Assembly (NCBI RefSeq): GCF_051954455.1
Contig: NZ_JBQCHS010000013.1
Coordinates: forward strand, 1-64,000
From: Pseudolysinimonas sp051954455
GTDB lineage: Bacteria > Actinomycetota > Actinomycetes > Actinomycetales > Microbacteriaceae
Direction: 5' to 3'
Length of the DNA stretch: 64,000 nucleotides
Shown: one piece after another, positions 38,882-46,695 of the stretch
How positions within the stretch are numbered: the first letter of the stretch is position 1
Layout of the letters: each line of letters opens with the position of its first letter
Program-made: the position numbers and the translations under genes
Notes under the pieces: model-generated
Seen by the model: the letters and a program-made list of their open reading frames with translations, nothing else
Told to the model about the DNA's origin: nothing
The model's database searches: none

Positions 38882-40813
38882 ATGACTGACGACGCCGCAC
38901 TCGATTTCCACGCCGTCAGTGAGCGACAGCGCCTCGCCGAATGTTCGGTGGAGGCCATCCGCACTCCCGGCCGCATCCAGTCGCACGGGATCCTTCTCGG
39001 CGTCGACGCCGTCTCGGGCACGGTCACCGTCGCGAGCGAGAACGCCGGCAGCCTCCTCGGCCGCCACGTCGCCGACCTCGGCAGCCAGACCCTCGAGTGG
39101 GCCGTCGCCGCCGGTGCGCACATCGATCCCGTGCGCGTCGAGCTGGCCGGCGAGCCCTACGACGCCATCGCGCACCAGCTCGGCGACCGGGCCGTCATCG
39201 AACTCGAACCGGCCGTGACCTCGCTCGACTACGCCCGCCTGTCGGTCGTCGGCGCGATCCAGCAGCTCTCTCAGCTCTCCGACGTCGACGCCATCCGACG
39301 CCGAACGGTCGAGATGGTGCGCGAGATCACGGGCTACGACCGCGTGATGATGTACCACTTCTACGACGACGGGCACGGGGAGGTCGTCGCCGAGGCGAGG
39401 GCGGACGACATGGAGTCGTTCGCCGGCCTGCACTTCCCGGCATCCGACATCCCGGTGCAGGCGCGCGAGCTCTACCTCACGAAGCTGTCGCGCGCGATCG
39501 TCAGCACCGACGACCCGGGCACGCCGCTGCTCGCCCTGGAGGGCGACGCGAGCTCGCTCGACCTCAGCCAGGCGGAGCTCCGCGCCGTCTCGCCGCACCA
39601 TCTGCAGTACATGCGGAACATGGGGCAGGCGACCACGGTGTCGCTCTCGATGATCTCCGACGGGCGTCTCATCGGGATGATCACCTGCGCCCACCGCACC
39701 GAGCGCCGTATGCCGATCCTGCTGCGCCGGGCGCTCGAGGTGCTCGCCGGCCAGATCACACTCCAGATCGTCGCGCTCGAATCGATCGAGCGACTCAGCC
39801 GCACCCTTCGCGTGCGCGAGCGGCGGGCCGCGCTGCTGGCACCGCTCATGGCGTCGGGCGACGTGCTGGCGACCCTCCTCGACGGCCGCGGAACAGTGCG
39901 CGACCTCATCCCCTCGGAGGGCGTGATCGCCCGCGTGGACGGCATGGTCCGTGTCGCCGGCGACGTGCCGGGCGGAGACCGGGACGCCCTCGTCGACGCG
40001 GTCGGCGATGACGCCGTCGCCACCGACGCGCTGGCCGCCGACCGTCCGGATCTCGCCCGGCTCATGCCGGGTTTCGCAGGGCTCCTCGTCGTGCCGCTCG
40101 GCGGCGACGACCGCCTGCTCTTCCTCCGGCGCGAGGCCGCCCAGGTGGTGCGCTGGCTCGGCGACCTCGGCGAAGACAACCGGGCCGACCCGCTGTCGCC
40201 GCGCAACTCGTTCTCGGAGTGGCAGCAGAGCGTCTCCGGCCGGTCGCTGCCCTGGGGTGACGCGGCCTCCGACGCGACCGAGCTAGGCCGCGAGCTGCGC
40301 GACGTGCTCGCGCGGCGCGCCGACGCCGAGCTCGCGGGGCTGGCACTGCTCGACCCGCTCACCGGGCTGCACAACCGGCGGTACCTCACGGAGCAGCTCC
40401 AGCTCGCCGTCGCGGACGATGCGCGGGCGGCGCTGCTGTTCGTCGACCTCGACCGCTTCAAGTCGATCAACGACAGCCACGGCCACGAGTTCGGCGACAT
40501 CGTGCTGACGGCGGTCGCCCAGCGGCTGCGCGAGAGCTCGCGGCCGGACGACGTCGTGGCGCGGCTCGGCGGCGACGAGTTCGTCCTGCTGTGCCGCGGC
40601 GTCGGCGTCGCCGAGGCGACCCGGATCGCCGAGCGACTCCTGGCGGCGGTGGCGCGACCGGTCGAGACGCCGGGCCGGCCGACGGTGACGATCACCGGCT
40701 CCTTCGGCATCGCCCCGCTCGACCACGACCGATCCCCGGCCGAGAACCTGGACCGGGCGGACGCGGCGATGTACCGCGCCAAGGGCGCGGGACGGAACCG
40801 CTCGGCGGAGTAG
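38882..40813 (+). CDS. Bacteriophytochrome with GGDEF output (diguanylate cyclase)
   Basis: A 643-residue red/far-red light receptor joined directly to a diguanylate cyclase. The PAS region has Cys21 in ECSVEAIRTPGRIQSHG, the biliverdin attachment position of bacterial phytochromes. The GAF domain shows FPASDIPVQARELY and AVSPHHLQYMRNMG; one His of the usual CHH motif is Ala (TCAHRT). The PHY domain has the tongue motif PRNSFSEWQQSVSGRSLPW. The cyclase has DLDRFKSINDSHGHEFGD and GGDEF at 563-567, with an RxxD inhibitory site (RPDD) at 554-557. There is no histidine kinase. Light would thus set c-di-GMP synthesis. ATG 38882 has GGAG close by (3 nt); TTG 38873 is an alternative. No heme oxygenase gene is seen nearby. 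Confidence 0.93.
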   Translation: MTDDAALDFHAVSERQRLAECSVEAIRTPGRIQSHGILLGVDAVSGTVTVASENAGSLLGRHVADLGSQTLEWAVAAGAHIDPVRVELAGEPYDAIAHQLGDRAVIELEPAVTSLDYARLSVVGAIQQLSQLSDVDAIRRRTVEMVREITGYDRVMMYHFYDDGHGEVVAEARADDMESFAGLHFPASDIPVQARELYLTKLSRAIVSTDDPGTPLLALEGDASSLDLSQAELRAVSPHHLQYMRNMGQATTVSLSMISDGRLIGMITCAHRTERRMPILLRRALEVLAGQITLQIVALESIERLSRTLRVRERRAALLAPLMASGDVLATLLDGRGTVRDLIPSEGVIARVDGMVRVAGDVPGGDRDALVDAVGDDAVATDALAADRPDLARLMPGFAGLLVVPLGGDDRLLFLRREAAQVVRWLGDLGEDNRADPLSPRNSFSEWQQSVSGRSLPWGDAASDATELGRELRDVLARRADAELAGLALLDPLTGLHNRRYLTEQLQLAVADDARAALLFVDLDRFKSINDSHGHEFGDIVLTAVAQRLRESSRPDDVVARLGGDEFVLLCRGVGVAEATRIAERLLAAVARPVETPGRPTVTITGSFGIAPLDHDRSPAENLDRADAAMYRAKGAGRNRSAE

Positions 40814-40850
40814 CGGCGCCTCCTCCGACGGCGCGCTTACCCGATGGAGC

Positions 40851-41141
40851 TCACTCGACGGGGACAGCGGGAAGGCGCAAGCCGGCCGCGCCGTTGGCCG
40901 CGTCGATCAGCGACTCGAGCCACGCCCGGTCGATGGGGCCGCTCTCGCCGTCGAGCTCGAACACGAGGGTGCTCGAGCCGCTCACCCACAGCGTGCTGCG
41001 GCCGCCCGTCGGACTGGGGATCGTGAGAGCGAACGGCTCGCCGCGGCGGAGCTTCGCGAGGGTCACGATCTCGACGTGGGCGAGCGTGCGATCGTCGATG
41101 TCGAAGGTCTGCGTCGGCGACCCGTAGCGGAGATGACCCAT
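40851..41141 (-). CDS. DUF7882-like small protein (copy 1)
   Basis: A 96-residue protein. It starts MGHLRYGSPTQTFDIDDRTLAH, continues VTLAKLRRGEPFAL and GGRSTLWVSGSSTLVFELD, and ends with a helix (IDRAWLESLIDAANGAAGL). This pattern is shared with the protein at 42248-42553 and with a family common in Microbacteriaceae that I know as DUF7882; the function is unknown. ATG 41141 matches the start of the second copy; ATG 41153 is possible. TAGTAT lies 10 nt upstream. It is convergent with the phytochrome gene and divergent from the 82-residue protein gene. Confidence 0.75.
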   Translation of the reverse strand: MGHLRYGSPTQTFDIDDRTLAHVEIVTLAKLRRGEPFALTIPSPTGGRSTLWVSGSSTLVFELDGESGPIDRAWLESLIDAANGAAGLRLPAVPVE

Positions 41142-41150
41142 CGTGCTTGT

Positions 41151-41156
41151 CATACT
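41151..41156 (+). promoter_or_regulatory. -10 box CATACT, leaderless type
   Basis: CATACT stands 6 nt before GTG 41163. It overlaps TAGTAT, the -10-like element of the opposite strand, so the divergent small genes share one compact promoter region. Confidence 0.45.
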
Positions 41157-41162
41157 AGGGCC

Positions 41163-41411
41163 GTGGCACTCATCCATCGGCTGACCGTGGACGGTCGCGA
41201 CTACTTCCTGCCCGATCCGGTCGACGCGCTCAAGCAGCAGATCCTGGACGCGATCCGGGCGGGCGGCGGATACGTCACGATCCCGCCCCTGCGGGGCGGT
41301 CCGGGAATCGAGATCCTGTTCTCGCCCGGCATGCCGGCGACGTGGTCGCAGATCGAGGTCGCGGACACGCCCGCCGATCTCGGAGCAGAGGCCGGCTACA
41401 CCGAGCTCTGA
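41163..41411 (+). CDS. Small hypothetical protein (82 residues)
   Basis: An 82-residue soluble acidic protein beginning ALIHRLTVDGRDYFLPDPVDALKQQILDAI, then GGYVTIPPLRGGPGIEILFSPGMPATW. No family is recognised. GTG 41163 follows a leaderless-type -10 by 6 nt. It lies between the phytochrome-cyclase and the EAL protein genes, next to a DUF7882-like gene, and the beta-rich pattern loosely recalls those proteins. Convergent with the EAL gene, 21 bp apart. Confidence 0.65.
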   Translation: MALIHRLTVDGRDYFLPDPVDALKQQILDAIRAGGGYVTIPPLRGGPGIEILFSPGMPATWSQIEVADTPADLGAEAGYTEL

Positions 41412-41432
41412 CCGGTTCGGGCTGCGACGACG

Positions 41433-42215
41433 TCAGTCGTCGAGCCCGCGCAGCGGTCCCGGGCGCACCGCGCGCTCGAAGGCCGCGTCGTCGAGCGGCT
41501 CGCCGAAGAGCCAGCCCTGCGCGCGGTCGCAGTGCAGCCGATCGACCCGCTCCAGCTGGGCCTCGGTCTCGACACCCTCGGCGACGAGACGGAGCGCCCG
41601 GTCGTGCGCGTACTCCGCGATCTCCATGAACGCCGCATAGCCGGCGTCGGAGTCGTCCTGCACCATCGAGATGTCGATCTTGATCTCCGAGATGGGCAGC
41701 TCCTCCACCCGCTCCATCGAGGAGTAGCCCACCCCGAAGTCGTCGATCGAGATGCCGACCCCGAGCTCGCGCAGGCTCTCGAGACGTGCGGCCACGCCCG
41801 GCACGTCGAGGATCCGATGCGACTCCGTGATCTCGAGCGTCAGCGTGTCGGCCGGCAGGCCGGTGTGCTGCACGAGCATCGAGACCGCCTCGTCGAGGCG
41901 CTCGGAGGTGAGCTGCACCGGCGAGACGTTCACGGCGACGCCGACGTGCATGTCCGGGGTGTTCCAGCGCTGAGCGGCCTGCCATCCGGCCTGCAGCATG
42001 CGCAGGCCGATGTCGTCGATCAGGGCCGTGCGCTCGGCCAGCGGGATGAACTCCAGCGGCGACACGATGCCGGCGTCAGGGTGCCGCCAGCGCGCCAGCA
42101 CCTCCCCCGCGACCACGCGGCGGGAGGTCACGTCGACCTGCGGCTGGTAGAGCGCGAAGATCTGATCGGCGTCGATGGCCGTCCGCAGCTCGTTCTCGGT
42201 CATGGCGATGGACAT
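41433..42215 (-). CDS. EAL-domain c-di-GMP phosphodiesterase
   Basis: A 260-residue single-domain EAL protein, predicted to hydrolyse c-di-GMP to pGpG. The signature is EVL (residues 38-40, GEVLARWRHP) rather than EAL, keeping the metal-binding Glu. Other catalytic elements are intact: AVNVSP (Asn), LEITES (Glu), IDDFGVGYSS (loop 6, both Asp), IKID (Lys), EGVETEAQ (Glu) and QGWLFGEPL (Gln). No sensor or membrane domain is present. GGGTGA lies 6 nt before ATG 42215. It stands near the phytochrome cyclase and probably opposes it (inference), and is divergent from the second DUF7882-like gene. Confidence 0.9.
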   Translation of the reverse strand: MSIAMTENELRTAIDADQIFALYQPQVDVTSRRVVAGEVLARWRHPDAGIVSPLEFIPLAERTALIDDIGLRMLQAGWQAAQRWNTPDMHVGVAVNVSPVQLTSERLDEAVSMLVQHTGLPADTLTLEITESHRILDVPGVAARLESLRELGVGISIDDFGVGYSSMERVEELPISEIKIDISMVQDDSDAGYAAFMEIAEYAHDRALRLVAEGVETEAQLERVDRLHCDRAQGWLFGEPLDDAAFERAVRPGPLRGLDD

Positions 42216-42235
42216 GATGTCACCCGCCGGCCGCA

Positions 42236-42241
42236 TACGAT
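42236..42241 (+). promoter_or_regulatory. -10 box TACGAT, leaderless type
   Basis: TACGAT stands 6 nt before GTG 42248, which supports that start over TTG 42242. Confidence 0.5.
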
Positions 42242-42247
42242 TTGACG

Positions 42248-42553
42248 GTGGGCACCCTGACATACGACTCTAAGGTCGTGGCGACGATCGACGATCGCGT
42301 GCTCGCCCACCTGCAGGTCGTCTTCTGGTCGAAGCTGCGCCGCGGTGAGACGTTCGCGTTCACGTGGAACGATCCGGAGCGCAACGGCTTCGGTCGTACG
42401 TCCATCTGGATCACTCCTCACGTCTCCCTCGTCTTCGATTACTTCGGATCCAAGACTGCGGCGATCAATCCTGCCTGGGTCGAGGCCCTCACCAAGTCCG
42501 CGAACTCGCCCGGGGGCATGCACATCGTCCCGGAGCCCGCACCACCGGCCTGA
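42248..42553 (+). CDS. DUF7882-like small protein (copy 2)
   Basis: A 101-residue paralogue of the protein at 40851-41141. The shared pattern is MGTLTYDSKVVATIDDRVLAH, then VVFWSKLRRGETFAFTW, GRTSIWITPHVSLVFDYF and a C-terminal helix (INPAWVEALTKSANSPGGM). GTG 42248 makes the start align with copy 1. Members of this family bracket the EAL gene here; whether they take part in c-di-GMP signalling is unknown. Convergent with the orphan gene at 42557 (3 bp between stops). Confidence 0.75.
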   Translation: MGTLTYDSKVVATIDDRVLAHLQVVFWSKLRRGETFAFTWNDPERNGFGRTSIWITPHVSLVFDYFGSKTAAINPAWVEALTKSANSPGGMHIVPEPAPPA

Positions 42554-42556
42554 GGC

Positions 42557-42976
42557 TCAGGACGCCATCGCCGCCGCGGCCGCCGGCTTCTCAGCGGAGA
42601 TGGTCGAGACCGGAGCGGTCGGCAGCTGTCCCGCCACCGAGGGCTGCTCCACGGTGATCAGGCCGAGCTGGTAGCTCATGCGGCGCACGAGGCGCTGCAC
42701 GAAGACGATGTCCGCGGGGACCATGGAACCGTCGACCGCTCGGACGTGGAGCGAGTGCTCCACGAGCGGCCCCTCGGCCAGACGCTCCTGAAGCGCGGCG
42801 TTCTGCTGGAGGAGGAAGTCGGTGGCCTCGTGCCACGACGGCCCCATCCCGGCGGCCGGCCCCTGCGCCATGTGGCGCAGGCGCAGCTCGAGCACGTGGA
42901 GCTCGCCGAGCGCGCGGAGGTACGGCGAGCTGACCCGGCTGAGCATGGCCACCCCGTTCGGCTTAGATGTCGTCAT
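42557..42976 (-). CDS. Hypothetical protein (139 residues)
   Basis: A 139-residue protein with no family that I recognise: a helical N-terminal half (LSRVSSPYLRALGELHVLELRLRHMA), an Asp/Glu and Gln-rich middle, and an Ala-rich tail. AAGGAA precedes ATG 42976. The start overlaps the 3' end of the preceding 89-residue protein gene by 14 bp, so the two are coupled. Part of a three-gene minus-strand unit (43321-42557) of orphan genes beside the c-di-GMP cluster. Confidence 0.6.
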   Translation of the reverse strand: MTTSKPNGVAMLSRVSSPYLRALGELHVLELRLRHMAQGPAAGMGPSWHEATDFLLQQNAALQERLAEGPLVEHSLHVRAVDGSMVPADIVFVQRLVRRMSYQLGLITVEQPSVAGQLPTAPVSTISAEKPAAAAAMAS

Positions 42977-43232
42977 CTCGGATTCCTTCCTGGAGTGCGT
43001 GGAGCGCGAGGGTGAAGTCGTGGGCCTGCGCGATCTCGACCGCGAGGTCGTACCGCGGGCCCGCCAGGGCGACGAACAGGTGCTCGACGACCTCGATGTA
43101 GCCCACGACGCGCTGCGACGACGACACCTCGACGAGGTCGGGGCGCTTCGTCGCGAGCGACAGGAGCTGCGGAGCGGCCGCCTGTGCGGTGCGGGCCACC
43201 CGGGCACCGGGCAGCTGCGTGGCGATGCTCAA
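42963..43232 (-). CDS. Hypothetical protein (89 residues)
   Basis: An 89-residue soluble protein, unrecognised: SIATQLPGARVARTAQAAAP, then SSSQRVVGYIEVVEHLFVALAGPRYDLAVEIAQAHDF. I placed the start at TTG 43232 because it overlaps the stop of the 30-residue hydrophobic peptide (TTGA), implying coupled translation; there is no better start in this frame short of 43325. It overlaps the next gene by 14 bp. Confidence 0.5.
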   Translation of the reverse strand: MSIATQLPGARVARTAQAAAPQLLSLATKRPDLVEVSSSQRVVGYIEVVEHLFVALAGPRYDLAVEIAQAHDFTLALHALQEGIRDDDI

Positions 43233-43321
43233 CGGACGACCCCGCTCAACAGCGCCACCGCGGCAGCCACCGCTGCGGCCGCCGACAGGACCGCCGTCGT
43301 CACACTCGCCATCACGCTCAT
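43229..43321 (-). CDS. Possible 30-residue membrane peptide
   Basis: A short frame MSVMASVTTAVLSAAAAVAA, continuing AVALLSGVVR: one hydrophobic helix ending in Arg. It is in place to translate into the 89-residue protein gene through a TTGA overlap, and has a G-rich region (GGGGTGC) before ATG 43321. Low-complexity Ala/Val composition makes a chance frame possible. Confidence 0.35.
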   Translation of the reverse strand: MSVMASVTTAVLSAAAAVAAAVALLSGVVR

Positions 43322-43430
43322 GCACCCCGCCCCTCGCTCGTATCCGACGCTAGGACCGACGCGCACCGCACCCGGGGGTCTTGCGGATCCGCGGCGACAG
43401 GAGTACAGGAGATCGTTCGGGACCACAAAG

Positions 43431-43452
43431 TTCCGCAGCATGAGTTGCGGAA
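43431..43452. promoter_or_regulatory. Palindrome in the divergent intergenic region
   Basis: TTCCGCA (43431-43437) and TGCGGAA (43446-43452) form a perfect inverted repeat with an 8-nt spacer, about 75 bp before the aminotransferase start and 110 bp before the minus-strand orphan unit. It has the size of a dimeric regulator site. Confidence 0.4.
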
Positions 43453-43513
43453 TCCGTCTATTTCGAGCCACTGGTCGACCGATTCCGCTCTATCCTTCGC
43501 CCTTGACGGTTGA

Positions 43514-43519
43514 TATCGT
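43514..43519 (+). promoter_or_regulatory. -10 box TATCGT, leaderless type
   Basis: TATCGT stands 6 nt before ATG 43526 of the aminotransferase gene; no Shine-Dalgarno match is present. Confidence 0.5.
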
Positions 43520-43525
43520 GAGCCC

Positions 43526-44950
43526 ATGACGATCACCGAGCAGCTGATCCCGGGCACCGATCATTCGGCGCTCCAGCAGAAGGCCAAGGATCACCTCTGG
43601 ATGCACTTCACGCGGCAGTCGGTGCTCGAGGAGCACGGCGTCCCCATCATCGTGCGCGGCGAGGGCCACCACATCTGGGACGCCCAGGGCAAGCGGTACT
43701 TCGACGGACTCTCCGGGCTGTTCGTCGTCAACGCGGGCCACGGCCGCAAGCGGCTCGCGGAGGTCGCGGCCCAGCAGGCGGAGCAGCTCGCGTTCTTCCC
43801 CATCTGGTCGTACGCCCACCCGAACGCGATCGAGCTGGCCGACCGGCTCGCGCAGTACGCGCCGGGCGACCTCAACCGGGTCTTCTTCTCGACCGGCGGC
43901 GGCGAGGCGGTCGAGACCGCGTTCAAGCTCGCCAAGTACTTCTGGAAGCTCCAGGGGCAGCCGACCAAGCACAAGGTCATCTCACGCGCCGTGGCGTACC
44001 ACGGCACCCCGCAGGGCGCGCTCGCGATCACCGGCATCCCGGCCATGAAGCAGATGTTCGAGCCCGTGACGCCCGGCGGGTTCCGCGTGCCCAACACCAA
44101 CTTCTACCGGGCGGAGGAGATGGGCTTCGTGCCCGAGCCCGGCGCCTCGCGCGAGCAGGCCGAGGCCGCCTTCGGCCGGTGGGCCGCGAACCGGATCGAG
44201 GAGATGATCCTGTTCGAGGGTCCCGAGACGGTGGCCGCGGTGTTCCTCGAGCCGGTGCAGAACTCCGGCGGATGCTTCCCGCCGCCTCCCGGCTACTTCC
44301 AGCGGGTCCGCGAGATCTGCGACCAGTACGACGTGCTGCTCGTGGCCGACGAGGTGATCACCGGCTTCGGGCGGATCGGCGACTGGTTCGCATCGTCGCG
44401 CTACGGCTTCCAGCCCGACATGATCACGTGCGCGAAGGCCATGACTTCGGGCTACTCGCCGATCGGCGCGACCATCGTCTCCGACCGCATCTACGAGCCC
44501 TTCCGCCACGGCACCACGAGCTTCTACCACGGCTACACGTTCGCCGGGCACCCGGTGTCGTCGGCCGTCGCGCTCGCGAACCTCGACATCTTCGAGGAGG
44601 AGGGGCTCAACGAGCACGTGCGCGAGAACTCCCCGACGTTCCGTGCGGCGCTCGAGCGGCTGACCGACCTGCCGATCGTCGGCGACGTGCGGGGGGACGG
44701 GTACTTCTTCGGCATCGAGCTCGTGAAGGACAAGGCGACGAAGGAGACGTTCGACGACGCCGAGTCGGAGCGACTGCTCCGCGGGTTCATGTCGAAGGCG
44801 CTCTTCGACGCGGGCCTCTACTGCCGGGCCGACGACCGCGGCGACCCCGTCATCCAGCTCGCCCCGCCGCTCACGATCGGGCCTGCCGAGTTCGACGAGA
44901 TCGAGGGCATCCTCCGCGGCGTCCTGACGGAGGCCTGGTCGCGCCTCTGA
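43526..44950 (+). CDS. Class III aminotransferase (omega-amino acid type)
   Basis: A 474-residue PLP enzyme of the class III (omega-aminotransferase, aspartate aminotransferase family) group, which moves amino groups from amines or omega-amino acids to pyruvate or a keto acid. Visible features: FFSTGGGEAVETAFKLAK (PLP phosphate site), AYHGTPQGAL, LVADEVITGFGRIGDW (the Asp that binds the pyridine N) and TCAKAMTSGYSPIGA with the PLP Lys. Its neighbours are an AldR-like regulator and alanine dehydrogenase, so pyruvate/alanine may be one substrate pair (inference). The mRNA looks leaderless (TATCGT-N6-ATG). Confidence 0.92.
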   Translation: MTITEQLIPGTDHSALQQKAKDHLWMHFTRQSVLEEHGVPIIVRGEGHHIWDAQGKRYFDGLSGLFVVNAGHGRKRLAEVAAQQAEQLAFFPIWSYAHPNAIELADRLAQYAPGDLNRVFFSTGGGEAVETAFKLAKYFWKLQGQPTKHKVISRAVAYHGTPQGALAITGIPAMKQMFEPVTPGGFRVPNTNFYRAEEMGFVPEPGASREQAEAAFGRWAANRIEEMILFEGPETVAAVFLEPVQNSGGCFPPPPGYFQRVREICDQYDVLLVADEVITGFGRIGDWFASSRYGFQPDMITCAKAMTSGYSPIGATIVSDRIYEPFRHGTTSFYHGYTFAGHPVSSAVALANLDIFEEEGLNEHVRENSPTFRAALERLTDLPIVGDVRGDGYFFGIELVKDKATKETFDDAESERLLRGFMSKALFDAGLYCRADDRGDPVIQLAPPLTIGPAEFDEIEGILRGVLTEAWSRL

Positions 44951-44995
44951 GCCGACACGCCTGGCGGGTCCGCTGCGCGGCCTACTCGACCCGCG

Positions 44996-45502
44996 TCACG
45001 GCAGGCGGAGGCCCGGCGTCGTGTGCTCGAACACGACGCTGGTCCGGGTCGACGCGACCGACGGATGGCTCGACAGGTTCTCGACGACGAACTCGCGCAG
45101 GTGATCGGAGTCGCGCGTCGCGACGTCGAGGATGAAGTCCTCCGCGCCGCCGAGGAACCAGACCTGCTGCACCTCCGGCAGCTGCCGCATCTCCTCGGCG
45201 AAGTGCGCGAGCGCCGTGCGCGCGCCGGATCGGATGCTGACGCTGATGAGCGCCTCGAGCGTCAGGCCGAGCGCGCGCGGGTCGAGCCGAGCGTGGAACC
45301 CGGAGATGACCCCGGCGTCGACGAGGGCGCGCACCCGCGCGAGACAGGTCGACGGCGCGAGCCCGACCTCCTCCGCCAGCCGGGCGTTCGGGATCCGGGC
45401 GTCGTCGCGCAGGAGCTCCAGCAGCCGCCGGTCGATCGCGTCCGGTTCCCGTCGCATGACGTTGCGCCCCGGCGCCGATTCGGACCCGCTCATCGTCGAC
45501 AT
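44996..45502 (-). CDS. aldR: Lrp/AsnC-family regulator, AldR-like
   Basis: A 168-residue feast/famine regulator. The N-terminal helix-turn-helix reads DAIDRRLLELLRDDARIPNARLAEEVGLAPSTCLARVRAL; the RAM ligand-binding domain follows (GLTLEALISVSI, EVQQVWFLGGAEDFILDVATRD). ATG 45502 has GGGAGG 6 nt upstream. It is divergent from alanine dehydrogenase across 98 bp, the arrangement of aldR-ald in mycobacteria, where AldR activates ald in response to alanine. The symbol is given on that context. It may also control the convergent aminotransferase gene. Confidence 0.88.
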   Translation of the reverse strand: MSTMSGSESAPGRNVMRREPDAIDRRLLELLRDDARIPNARLAEEVGLAPSTCLARVRALVDAGVISGFHARLDPRALGLTLEALISVSIRSGARTALAHFAEEMRQLPEVQQVWFLGGAEDFILDVATRDSDHLREFVVENLSSHPSVASTRTSVVFEHTTPGLRLP

Positions 45503-45533
45503 CGTCGGCCTCCCACGTCTTTGACCGTAGATC

Positions 45534-45578
45534 ATTCGGCAAGTCTTCCATTCGACCGCCTATTCGGCCAGATTCGTC
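45534..45578. promoter_or_regulatory. Repeated ATTCG motifs, candidate AldR operator
   Basis: ATTCGGC, ATTCGAC, ATTCGGC and ATTCGTC occur in direct orientation at 45534, 45550, 45562 and 45572 between the divergent regulator and ald genes. Lrp-family proteins bind several spaced sites as octamers, which fits. TACGGT (45529-45524, minus strand) may be the -10 of the regulator gene. Confidence 0.4.
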
Positions 45579-45600
45579 GCAGAGCGAGAGGAGCGCGAGG

Positions 45601-46695
45601 ATGCGCGTCGGGATCCCCCGTGAGGTCAAGAACAACGAGAGCCGCGTCGCGATCACCGCGGCGGGTGCGCACGAGCTGACCGGTCGCGGTCACGAGGTGC
45701 TCATCGAGACGGGCGCGGGCGCCGCGTCCGGCATCTCCGACGAGCAGTACGCCTCCGTCGGCGCGACGATCGTGGAGTCGGCCGCGGACGTCTGGAGCCG
45801 CGCCGAGCTGCTGCTCAAGGTCAAGGAGCCGATCGCCTCGGAGTACGGGTTCCTGCGCCCGGACCTCACCCTCTTCACCTACCTGCACCTCGCCGCCGAC
45901 CGACCGCTCACCACCGCGCTCCTCGAGGCCGGCACCACCGGCATCGCCTACGAGACCGTGCAGCTGGCCGACCGCTCGCTGCCGCTCCTCGCGCCCATGA
46001 GCGAGATCGCCGGGCGGCTCTCCGCCTACGTCGGCGCGGTCCAGCTCATGGGCCCGAACGGCGGCGCCGGGGTCCTCATGGGCGGCGTCTCGGGCACCCG
46101 CAAGGCGCGCGTCGTCGTGATCGGCGGCGGTGTCGCGGGCGAGCACGCGGCGATCAACGCGCTCGGCCTGGGCGCGCAGGTGACCGTCGTCGACATCAAC
46201 GTGGCGCGGCTCCGCCAGCTCGAGGCCGCGCATCCGGCGCTCGAGACCGCGCTCAGCACCGCCTACACGATCACCGAGCTGGTGCGCGAGGCGGATCTCG
46301 TGATCGGGTCCGTGCTGATCCCCGGTGCGGCGGCCCCCAAGCTCGTGACCGATGAGATGGTCGCCGGCATGAAGCAGGGCAGCGTGCTCGTCGACATCGC
46401 GATCGACCAGGGCGGGTGCTTCGAGGGCAGCCACGCGACGACGCACGACGACCCCACGTTCCGCGTGCACGGGTCGGTGTACTACTGCGTCGCCAACATG
46501 CCCGGCGCGGTCGCGCACACGTCGACGGTGGCGCTCACCAACGCGACCCTCCCCTACGTGCTCGCCCTGGCGGCTCAAGGGGCGGAGGCGGCCCTCGCCG
46601 CCGACCCGGCGCTCGCGAAGGGGCTCAACACGGCCGGCGGTGCGGTGCGCAACCCGGGCGTCGCCGCGGCGCTCGGGCTGCCCTTCACGGCCTAA
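45601..46695 (+). CDS. ald: Alanine dehydrogenase
   Basis: A 364-residue NAD-dependent L-alanine dehydrogenase (alanine + NAD + water to pyruvate + ammonium + NADH). Substrate and catalytic residues known from the mycobacterial enzyme are present at the same numbers: R15 (NNESRVA), K75 (LLKVKEPI) and H96 (FTYLHLA), with Asp in VDIAIDQGGCFEGS. The nucleotide fold is VVVIGGGVAGEHAA. GAGAGGAG lies before ATG 45601. It is divergent from the AldR-like regulator, with repeated ATTCG motifs between them. The last 4 bp overlap the convergent secreted-protein gene. Confidence 0.96.
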   Translation: MRVGIPREVKNNESRVAITAAGAHELTGRGHEVLIETGAGAASGISDEQYASVGATIVESAADVWSRAELLLKVKEPIASEYGFLRPDLTLFTYLHLAADRPLTTALLEAGTTGIAYETVQLADRSLPLLAPMSEIAGRLSAYVGAVQLMGPNGGAGVLMGGVSGTRKARVVVIGGGVAGEHAAINALGLGAQVTVVDINVARLRQLEAAHPALETALSTAYTITELVREADLVIGSVLIPGAAAPKLVTDEMVAGMKQGSVLVDIAIDQGGCFEGSHATTHDDPTFRVHGSVYYCVANMPGAVAHTSTVALTNATLPYVLALAAQGAEAALAADPALAKGLNTAGGAVRNPGVAAALGLPFTA

